DNA of 64,000 bases from Fonsecaea monophora. Taxonomy: Eukaryota; Ascomycota; Eurotiomycetes; Chaetothyriales; Herpotrichiellaceae. The position numbers and the translations under genes were made by a program. Where the stretch lies: contig NW_019173944.1 in assembly GCF_001642475.1 (NCBI RefSeq), positions 248,001 to 312,000 of the forward strand, in the 5' to 3' direction. How positions within the stretch are numbered: the first letter of the stretch is position 1; the number at the start of each line of letters is the position of its first letter. The notes below the pieces were generated by a model. The model saw nothing but the letters and a program-made list of their open reading frames with translations, did not search any database and was not told the DNA's origin. Below are positions 32,191 through 41,429 of the stretch, in pieces.

Positions 32191-34061
32191 ATGCAAGAAC
32201 TACAGATCCCATCGAAGCTACAGGAATCGTATCTGAGTTGGGCCCAGTATCCGGAGAACCTGCTTTCTAGCAGCACAGACACCTACTCTGGCGATTTACA
32301 GATATATAAACGGCTGCTAGACCGTGTCGAAAATGATCTATTCGTCGACTGTGGTCCTGATGCGGATATTGAAGTTTCATTTCGAGACCTGCACAATGCA
32401 TCTGGAAATGGTGCCATTGCCACTCCTCCATTACGTTGCATAACTAACAGTCATACCAGAGCTGGAGAAACTCAATGCGCACGATGCAGTCAAAGCGAGG
32501 AACTTCTTGGGTTTACAACTGGTTCCTGATGCGAATAACCCGGCAAAGTCGGTAATTATTGCACAAAGAAGAGACCCAGGGTCCCGATTCATGTGAGCTT
32601 GTCACCATTGTGTAGAGTTCACCATCATTGAGAATTTATAGATATATCAAGGGCCAGCACTCCCGGGCTCCGCTGAACATCACACGTCAACTGATGTGCG
32701 AGATTTTCTCCTACCATCAGGTCATGCCTATTTACCTAGACTTCATGTTTGTCTTTGGTGCACAGAGCGAGCCAAGGGATCGAAGATTCAGCGGCTTTCG
32801 CCAACAAAGCTTTCTGTCCGATCCGCCTCGTGGACTACCGGTCCCAAGTCTCGGGCGAAGTGGACGACTCTACCAGCTGTGCTACAATCTGAAAACGGTG
32901 ACTTTGAAGTCTGAAGACCCCAAGAACATCAGTTTGAACGAGTGGTCAGTTCAGCCTGCCGCAATACATCACCGGTTCGACATTGTCTACGGCACAACGC
33001 TTTGGATAGTGACAAAAGGGGGGGACGACCTGCTCGAACGCTACAAGTCGTTGACGGGCCCGGAAGGGAGGCCAGAGAACAAGACATTTGACACGTTACA
33101 GAACAGTTTTCGAGCCAGCCTTGGCCCCCATTTGCTCTTCGCTCACTGGTCGACGGCAAACTGGCGGTGGTACATACTATGGCTTGAGTCTTTGGTTGAA
33201 AAGGAGACTTCTATGGCAGTCCTTGGTCTCCGTGGGTCAGGCCGAGCGCAGTACACCTATACTATCCGACACCTCCAAACCGTTACGGCGCGGGAAGACC
33301 AGATTAGTGAAGCCATCATGCTGCTGGAAGCCAATGTGGACGTCATGCAGTCTTTGTGTAACTTCTACGACAGCCTCAGGACCAAGAAAGAGATACCCCA
33401 GACCCTGCGAGATGAATGCGACACCGACATAACCACATTCATAGCCCAGGCCACCGACATGATATCGAACTTGAAGCTGCAAATTGTTCGGGCGAATCTA
33501 CTGAACAAGATCACCAAAGACAGAAAGGAGCTGGTTAGTGTGGCACATACAGAACGGGCGGGAGAACCAGAACTGACAGTCCTCCTAGATCATCCAACTG
33601 CTACAAACCCAAGCAGCAGAGCGCATGGAAGAATTGAACCTGAACATGGAAGGTGAAGCCATTGTCATGCGAATCATCACTATTGTCACCTTGGTTTATC
33701 TCCCCGCAACATTTGTTTCTGTAAGTGCAAGGCCAACATCCACCCGAATAGATCTCCCTACTGACAAAACAAGACTTTCTTCAGCACCGATATTATCAAG
33801 TATCAGGATCAGGCTGGGGGACCGCCTACCGATGGCGTCTTCTCCAGTGTGGCAATGTATAGATGGTTACAAGTGACCCTGCCTTTGACCTTTTTCACAT
33901 TCATCGGAGCATTTTGGGCCCTTAGGATTGCAGAGAAAAAGAGATGGGGAAGGGATGATCCAAGTCAAAAGCAACAGCCACGGAATCTCACTCGCTCTAT
34001 GTCAGACCCCAACTTTGACACGATACTACCAACTGTCAACAACGCTGGCAGTGTGGTCTGA
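32191..34061 (+). CDS. CorA-like two-helix membrane protein lacking the GMN motif
   Basis: Five exons: 32191-32410, 32460-32592, 32642-33533, 33589-33720 and 33774-34061, giving 554 residues in frame. The N-terminal 350 residues match the fungal pattern found in CorA-like transporter-domain proteins (ELEKLNAHDAVKARNFLGLQ, RFIYIKGQHSRAPLNIT and YHQVMPIYLDFMFVFG). A long helical region (about 360-440) leads to two C-terminal membrane helices (about 440-462 and 490-511), as in CorA magnesium channels. In true CorA the first helix ends in GMN; here the corresponding stretch reads TFFSTDIIKYQ, so the magnesium-selectivity filter is missing. The second helix is followed by a basic, cytosolic-type tail. 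Function is unknown. It lies 0.9 kb upstream of, and parallel to, the kinase-vWA gene. Confidence 0.8.
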
Positions 34062-34328
34062 GCCTGGCTGGGTTTGCGTTGTGATCTCCAATCGCAGACT
34101 TAGGTTACGAACCCGTCTAGAAACGCATGTCTTCTTCAGGTGGCATTTGGCCCATCTTTCCCATTCTGTTCTCAGTCATCAAAATGGTCTATCAGACTCG
34201 GTCCCAAGAAACAGATTCTAGAAGACCAAGATGAGCCCTGCAGCAAAATCTACTCGGGGTACTTGTTCCGGCAACTAGACAAGCGACCACCATCAACTAG
34301 TGACCTAGATATATACATGTTTCCCCCC

Positions 34329-34369
<41 letters not shown>

Positions 34370-34985
34370 CGGTTCTGACCCCTCTCTGGACGGGCGATGG
34401 CTTCACCAAATGCCCCAATTTGGAAGACTACATACGCCTAAACCGCTGACCTCCCCAGGCCTCCCTGGAGCGGAAGGACGCGCCCGAGGCCACATCCCTG
34501 AAGCTGTTAGCGAGTAACCCCAGGGAGACCAATAAGACACCTCGCGCTGCCTCCACCTGGAGCCTCAGCTGAAGGAAATGTGGCTGACCCGACCAATACA
34601 CACTCGAGGGAGAGGCATCCAGCTGGCTCCACGAACGCCGCCAGGACTCAAAGGCGTCTCCCTTGGTAGGCAACTCGCAAGTGGGCCGTGGGCCGGGTCG
34701 AAAGGGCCGCTGAGAGCATGGCTTCATGCCAGCATGCTACTAGAATCGTTCGGGCCCTAGTGGGGCATGCTCGACATACTCGTATGGTCCGAGAAGTATT
34801 AAACCTGGCCAGGCCCCTCCTGCAGCCTCATTGCAATCTCGAGAACAAGCTGCCTTTTGCTCTTCATGCCAGCCGCAGCCCGTTCTTGACCTGCGCATTC
34901 TGATCTGACTCCCTTTCCCACCACCTCGATCCTACTAGATTCTCGTTGCGACCGAGCTAATGCCCTTCTTGTGCCTGTCCTCAAC
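34062..34985. other. Intergenic with AC microsatellite, no gene seen
   Basis: 924 bases between the CorA-like and kinase genes, containing the AC repeat at 34332-34368. The frame at 34140-34517 runs through the repeat and is not considered coding. Confidence 0.5.
34332..34368. repeat. (AC)n microsatellite
   Basis: About 18 uninterrupted AC units between the CorA-like and kinase genes. Such a tract is expected to vary in length between strains. Confidence 0.95.
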
Positions 34986-37900
34986 ATGAATACCCGAGCC
35001 AGGGCGTCCGTTCCATCTGATCTGCTCAAGGAGTTCCAAGCCAATCTGCGGGCCTGTTGGAAACAAGAAACATTCTGTGGCCGTTACTATATCAAGACCA
35101 GTCAGCTCCAGGAATGGATGGCATCCGTGGGAGAAGGGCAAAAGGCCACGAACTTGAAACGACTCCTTACCGAAGTCTGGCGTTCTCGACACGATGCGAC
35201 CTTTCCACCGACGGCTGAAAAAGTCTCTAGGGCCGTCATCGTCTTCAGTGTCCTCCTTGATATCGGCTACGGGCATCTTGTAGACCTCTTCTGCCGCGCA
35301 GAAATAACCGACGCAAGACTGTCAGCAGAACACAACTACAAGCATCTCAAGCGGCATTTGGGGAACGCCAATGTCCCCGAACCAGACGCCGTAGTCGATG
35401 CCTTTGAGGAAAGAAGATGGTTCTTCTGCCCTGTGCTTCTCAAACGGCATATGCAAGGGGACTTCGGCAGGGGGTGTGTCTTTCCGTACTACAAACGTCA
35501 GCCCGTCAATGGCAAGGGTGGAACAGCAGAGGTGTTCCAAGTTCTCGTCCCCGCCGAATGTATCGCCGAGGATCTGAAGCAATTTCTCCGGGCATCAATG
35601 GTTGAGTACAAAGACAAAGGGAAGGTGAGTATGTTTCTAGCCCGGTCGAGTCGTGCATTTGGGTTTGACATTTCTTTAGTTCTACGAGATGGCGCTCAAA
35701 TCCTACGGCTCTGAGAATCAAGCCATGTTTGACTGGGAGAGGAACGCCTTCGCCGGCCTGGAGGACCAAAAAGGCATGGTTCGCTATATCGGCCATTATT
35801 CTTATGAGGAACCCCCAGCAGGTTTAACCCATAACATCCTACTCGAATTCGGAGAGCTTGACTTGGACGAATTCTTTGCACACGAGTTCTCGAGCCCCCC
35901 AGTGCGGTCTCCTGAGATTATCTCATTCTGGGAGTCGTTGTTCCAAGTCGCAGAGGCACTGCAACGCATACACAATCTCAAAATCGACCAGGACGGTCAA
36001 ACAGAGGAATACTATGGGTATGCTACAGGACCCTACTTCCTCGCGTGATTCCTGTCACTGACCTTCTGCAGTTGGCACGCCGATGTCAAGCCAGACAATA
36101 TCTTGCGGGTTCACGGCGAGTTCAAACTGGTTGACTTTGGGTTCACCAAGTTCAAGAAAAAAGGGAGTCAAGCCATTCCTATGGAGTATATGGATGGCGG
36201 CACTCAGAGTTATGGTACTGTGGACTCCTCAAACAAGGCTGGGGAGAGCTCTGGTTCTAATTCCTCTATAATAGGCGCCCCTGAGACAGATCAGTCACGG
36301 TCCAAGACACGCACTCCTCACGGTCAGACTATTGACACTTGGTCTTTTGGATGTGTGCTATCTCGTGCAGCAACCTGGGTCATCCTGGGCCAGCAGGGAA
36401 TACTCCAGTATGACTTTGTCAGAAAAGCAGCTATTAAACGCCTCCGAAAGCCGTCAAAGACCGACAAAACGGCCAGCTCAAGATGTCCAACAGCCGATGA
36501 CGCTTTCCATAATGGTCGCAAAGTATTGCCAGAGGTTCTTCAGTGGCATGACTATCTGCGGAGCATAGTGCGCACCTCAGACACTATCTCCTGCCTGGTG
36601 CTTGATCTTGTGGAACATCACATGCTGTTGGAAAGCCCTGAAGACCGAGTCAGCTCTAAAGGGCTATGTATGAAGCTTGACGACATTGTGCTTTTGGCGA
36701 ACGCCAAAGCTGATCGAGACGAGTGCAGCAAACTTGTCGCCAATACTCTCCTCGCAGACTTGTACAACTTTGACCAGGAGGCGCCAGCCAATGCAGATCA
36801 AGCCGATCGGTCAAAGGACGCCAAATCGATCAAGACGTCTGGACGCATAGGCAAGTCGCAGCGACTTGACAATATACCTCCAGCGAAAACAGCCCACCGT
36901 GCAGAGATGTTGACCGAGAAATTACAAATCTTGGGAGAGGAAAGTCCACCACCTCGGCAAGCAACGCCGCAACCCCATCTCAGAAGCGGCTCCAGTTATC
37001 TCGACGGCTTGCAAGTGCATGAGAGTCCACGTGGCTATACAGACAGCGATGACGATGTGTCTCTGTTAATCCCTCAACTATCTCCATCGTCAAAATCCGA
37101 TGGAGCTGCTGTCAAGCCCGAACGTGGCTCCCGGAGGTATTCCGAATTGGAGCTGATGTCTCGTCATATATCTAGTCAGGCCTTGGAGGATCCTGACGGC
37201 GCCAGTGTGAGCCCAGCAGAGAAAGTCAGGGACGATGTTCACGGAAAGGTACGTTTTGATGACAGAAGGAGTATGTCGCAAAGCGAGAAAGCGCGGGGGA
37301 AGATGCCCTTGTATGAGCCACCTGTTCAGGGCCTCGGAGACCAGCAGCGTCGTTTCAGCAAAGCCCCCTCTTATACTACTGAGAAACAGCCGGACGTGGC
37401 AGCAGAAGAACCGCCATCTTCGAGTCGGCGAGATTCCAAGCTTGAGACAACACAATCTCTCGAGCTTTCCAGCTCTTCGATCTCGTTTGACGATCTATTC
37501 GCTGCTCCGCCTAAATCGACTCGAAAACACGACAACTATGATATATATCGTGTCAAGGCAGACCTCGAACAAACACGTCATTTCCTGACCGGCAAGGTCA
37601 AGGTGGACAAGTCCTTGAAGGACAAGATCGTCAACCGCGACATAGTAGGTCCTACTCTGGGTCCGTTGTGATTCTGATGTCCATCTAACAGATTTCCGCA
37701 GAAATTCATCATTGACAACGGCTCTAGCATGCTTCATTTCTGGCCTGAAGCAACGGACGTCTTGGAAACCTTGGCCATGAAGCTTGCTCCCCTGGATGAC
37801 GATGGTCTGGACATGGTCTTCACCAGTGGACCTCTGCGGCCATACAATAAAGGAGGCAAAAAAGCCGCCAGCAAGTTTGCGGGCCTGATGAAGGAGAAAA

Positions 37901-38413
37901 CACCGGCGATGCCCCCGGACCCCACTTTAGAGGTTAAGACAGACATGACGGAGACGCTCGGGGTGGTCTTTGACGAATACCTGCAAAGCTACAAGAACAA
38001 ACGCATGACTCTCCTTGTGCTCACCGACGGCCTTTGGAGAGGCACCAAGGCCGAGAACCCGGTCGAGGTCAAGATTGCCAAGTTCCTGAAAAAGGTTCTC
38101 GATGGGAACCATATGGAGGACCGGCGATTCAGCATATCGTTTATCCGGTTTGGCGACTATCCCGAAGCTGTTACCCGACTGTCGTGGCTGGATGATGACT
38201 TTCCCAAGGTCTACCGTGTCCCGTAAGTTATTTATCGCTTCTGTAATCAACTTATCCCTTTTCTCCCATCCGAGAATTGTTGTGAACTAAACTGACTGTA
38301 CGATTTGCGCCCAAAGTGACATGATCGACCACGTCCCCTGGACGGGCCCAGTCAACAAAATGATCCTTGGAAGTTTTGATGCCAACCAAGACGACAAGAA
38401 CAACGATTCCTGA
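34986..38413 (+). CDS. Ser/Thr protein kinase fused to a C-terminal vWA-like domain
   Basis: Five exons: 34986-35624, 35680-36017, 36072-37644, 37702-38222 and 38317-38413 (1055 residues). Residues 1-165 form a helical N-terminal domain that recurs in expanded fungal kinases (GYGHLVDLFCR and RWFFCPVLL). The kinase domain is complete: glycine loop GKGGTAEV (176-183), Lys220 in MALKSY, Glu233, catalytic loop HADVKPDN (328-335), DFG (347-349), a split activation segment with a Ser/Asn-rich insert of about 20 residues before APE, and DTWSFGC. Residues about 450-840 are a low-complexity Ser/Pro-rich linker. From 851 there is a vWA-like fold: Asp855-x-Gly-x-Ser859, Thr933 and Asp959 (LTDG) resemble a MIDAS metal site. 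All catalytic residues are kept, so activity is likely. Role unknown. Confidence 0.85.
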
Positions 38414-39033
38414 CATGACGACACAGTGTCGAACAGGGACGACGATACTTGAGGAGATCAATACTCCTCTGCATTAACCAGGGCCAAAGCTTTTACCGAG
38501 CTACCAGCAGAGTTCTCCCTCGAGCGACGAAGACCCTAAGACCTTTCTCGAAGCCGCGCACGAAGCCTGGCTTGTTACCGTTGTGGACTACATCTATTTC
38601 TGATCTATCCCAATACAGGATGGTACCGGACCGTACGTGGAGGGCTGAGGCCCCTTATTTATCCGTCAGGCAACCACCCCTTTTAGTGGCGTGCTCTCTC
38701 CCACACAAACCCATGCCATGCTGGCTTACAAAAATCGACACAGACCCGCGGACAGAGTACACATATTTCACTCAACTCTGGACCATGCTGCACGACTACC
38801 TATTCTTACGATGATACTCCTGGCGAAACACGGACACCTCGCCATTTTTTATTGGAATTTGGGGGAAACTACCCACTCTATTTGAGGATCGGGGAATAAC
38901 TACTAAACATATTTGATAAAACGGGGGGAAATTTTTTTAATGACTTTACGACTTTTATTCTTTTGACTTACTAGGGAGGGAGAGGAAAAGAACTAAAACA
39001 AAAAACAAAAAAAAAGAGAAGAAAAAAATGTTG

Positions 39034-39076
39034 GCTGGCCGGTTCACTGTTGTGTACCGGCCGGCTAGCGGCCAGC
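39034..39076. repeat. GC-rich inverted repeat with two alternative pairings
   Basis: GGCCGGT at 39037-39043 pairs with ACCGGCC at 39056-39062. GCTGGCC at 39034-39040 pairs equally well with GGCCAGC at 39070-39076. The arms share bases, so two mutually exclusive hairpins are possible, in a locally A-rich, otherwise unstructured stretch. Confidence 0.7.
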
Positions 39077-39647
39077 GACTGGCTATACATTCATGATACT
39101 ACGCGGACAAGACACGTGAGATGGACACGGGACATGGGACATGGGATGAGTTAATGACCTCTGAATGACACGATCTCTTGGGAATAGGGAGATGGAGTTA
39201 TTGAGGTACTGGGGGATTTCATAAACGCGCATGAATTGATCAGAGTGCGGGTGGGTGGGTGGTTGGTGATGCTAGCGGTTCTTTCTTGAGGGTCTATGTA
39301 TATACCCGGTATCTGTCTATGAATGATGTATGGATGGATGGACGAATGGGTGGACCCGTCAGTCACAGAGGGGGGAGGGTCTATCTAGTCAAAATAATGT
39401 ATATACAAATTCATATAGCCATGGCTATACATATAGGTGTGGCGATACTCTGCAGAGTCTCCTCCTCGACCTCGACCTCGACCTTTACCTCTAGGCTCTG
39501 GAAAATTAAATGAAACCCCTATAAACTTTGCTACGTAGAGAGAGACTTTGTGTACTGGTATTCTTTCTCCGTGTACACATATACAGATAGATGCAGCGAT
39601 AACCAGGGAATATCTCCTTCCTTTCCTTCCATCAACTACCCAACTCC

Positions 39648-39667
39648 CTAGGTAGGTAGGTAGGTAG
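39648..39667. repeat. (TAGG)n simple repeat
   Basis: Five tandem TAGG-type units in intergenic DNA. Likely polymorphic, with no obvious function. Confidence 0.85.
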
Positions 39668-40073
39668 CCACTAACCAATCCAATAAGGCATCGTACATCA
39701 TGGTAGAGGCACACTCGTTAGTTGGCTTGTCTCCCCGCCCTGCAACAGAGACGTTCGTTGGCTGTGGTTGAATTGACAAGCATTCAACGCTACAGGGTAC
39801 ATGGATATATCAATATACGTTTTTTGTATGCGTATGTACGTATTTCATCCGTGTCAACAAACAAGCCAATTCCGCAATGAATGGAAAAGTGGCCGACTGA
39901 GGCGGTATGCCATACTCCTTACTCCTGGACATGTAGATAGACGTCTCCCGCAACACACTCTCTCTGCTCTTGAAGCACCTTCATGTCATGACACACTTTC
40001 ATTTTCATGTGTTTATGCAAAAACTCCTTTTCCGTTCCCAAACACTCGGCTCGATACCGCACACTTCATACTA

Positions 40074-40911
40074 TCATCCACTCATCTCAATGTCCCTAAT
40101 TGGGTCGGGATGGCTGTGGTTGCGTGAATGGTGGCCGCTGGACGAAGGACGGTGCACGTCAACCCCATTCACTGGTGTGCTGCCGTTCACCACCCCATTA
40201 ACGATGCCGTTCTGCTGCGGCTGCTGCTGCTGCTGCTGACGATATCCGTTCTTCATCATAGTCTGGATCAAGAGGGTGCTGCTTTCGCCACCGACGCCAT
40301 TGACCCCATTCACCTGCCCCGTCTCTGCGGCCTTGGCAGCGGCCTCACGCGCCTTTTCCTCCTTGAATTGACGGTACGTTTTGGTCTTGGGGACCGTGTC
40401 GGATAGGAATTCTAGGTTATCTACCCTAGACACAGCCGTGGCTGTTTTTTGTGAACAACCGTTTGTCAGTAAGACGTGATACAAAGAGCGTGCTGCTCTC
40501 GACCAAGTTCGAGTCCGGAGGCTTCGATCTCTTTCTTACCTATGTCTTTGTAGGCAATGTTCCTCCTGGGTTTCCGCTCTGACTTGACCACGTTGTGTGC
40601 TTGTTCAGTCAGATAACGGATGAATATTTCCTAGTGGATGGCGATCAGTCCACCTCCCTTGAGAGTTTCGACTTCGGGGGGGAGACCCTGGATAACGTAC
40701 TGTCGCCACTGATATCGCAAAAGCCGCTGGATTGGAGCACTGTGTAATGTCCTCATCCTGAGCAATGACCTTCTTGACCCGTGCCACTTGTTCGCGATGG
40801 TCAGCAGTGTTGGTCGCATCAATGAAGAAACCCGGGTGATGACTAACGGGGAAGAGCGGTTGAGCCCGTTATCTCTTCTGGGGGTTCTATCGGGGCATTG
40901 TTGTAAGGCAT
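40074..40911 (-). CDS. DPB3: Histone-fold subunit, Dpb3/CHRAC type (DNA polymerase epsilon)
   Basis: Small histone-fold partner of DNA polymerase epsilon, with a related role in chromatin remodelling complexes. Four exons on the minus strand: 40911-40848, 40786-40701, 40630-40540 and 40441-40074 (202 residues). Joins give LPL-ARVKKVIAQDEDITQC, ISVAT-EIFIRYLTEQAHNVV and AYKDI-ATAVSRVDNLEFL. The motif SERKPRRNIAYKDIATAVSR favours Dpb3/POLE4-CHRAC over NF-YC (HapE). The C-terminal half is disordered with a poly-Gln run (from CTG/CTGCTG-type codons near 40210-40240) and repeated Val-Asn-Gly units (residues about 130-185). Divergent from the CLC channel gene over 514 bases. Confidence 0.88.
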
Positions 40912-41425
40912 AGTCGTGAGGGAACGATGTCTGCTCTTTATCTTTCTTTTGAAATGTCTTTCTGGCGGGGGTAAGGAAATGTTTTTCAAGCTGGGGTTTG
41001 CTCAGATCCCCCACAATTTCGGCAGGGGCAACGCCTGTTCGTCGGATGGGCCTGGATTGGAACTTTTTCTTCAGGAGCAATGAATACCACGACGCGTGCC
41101 AGGGAGCAGTAGACTGTGTTCCAGACGCTGTATGAAAGAGCAGTGGATGAGCACGAGATATCCAAGACTAGAAAAACGCGGTTGGCTCCGTTGAGACTGG
41201 CAGACAAGTTGATACTGAGGGTTTGAAGAAGCAACAAGTCGCGTCGACACATTTCATATCGAAATGTCACGTTCTGGGCGCGTCCCAAAGAGGAAAGGCG
41301 GACGACGTTTCGGGCGCCACGGCGCAAGGCGCATGTGCTGCATTGGCAGCCTCAATTCTTGCTTCTAAGATACAACCAGCCTCTGCTCGGAATGTTCCTC
41401 TGGCCATGCTAATCGATCCGATGTT
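40912..41425. other. Divergent promoter region, Dpb3 / CLC channel
   Basis: 514 bases. The CLC side carries short upstream reading frames that end at or near its ATG (see 41406-41429). A minus-strand frame across 40631-41080 is a shadow of the Dpb3 exons in another phase. Confidence 0.5.
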
Positions 41426-41429
41426 ATGA
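41406..41429 (+). promoter_or_regulatory. Upstream ORF overlapping the CLC start codon
   Basis: Two in-frame ATGs (41406 and 41421) open a frame that stops at TGA 41427-41429. The TGA overlaps the CLC start ATG at 41426-41428 in the form ATGA. If these ATGs are in the mRNA, the arrangement could limit translation or depend on reinitiation. Confidence 0.45.

Larger units (their letters stand above)
38414..40073. other. Long intergenic region with simple repeats, no gene seen
   Basis: 1.66 kb downstream of the kinase. It holds A-rich sequence (about 38990-39030), a GC-rich inverted repeat (39034-39076), a CTCGAC-type tandem near 39468-39483 and a TAGG tract (39648-39667). No frame shows protein-like features. 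It marks the right edge of the accessory region. Confidence 0.5.

Noticed and set aside
34140..34517. Frame running through the AC microsatellite
   Set aside because: It is sustained by the repeat (Thr-His runs) and has no family features.
39640..39740. Short tandem units considered as a CRISPR-like array
   Set aside because: Simple TAGG repeats without spacers; this is eukaryotic nuclear DNA.
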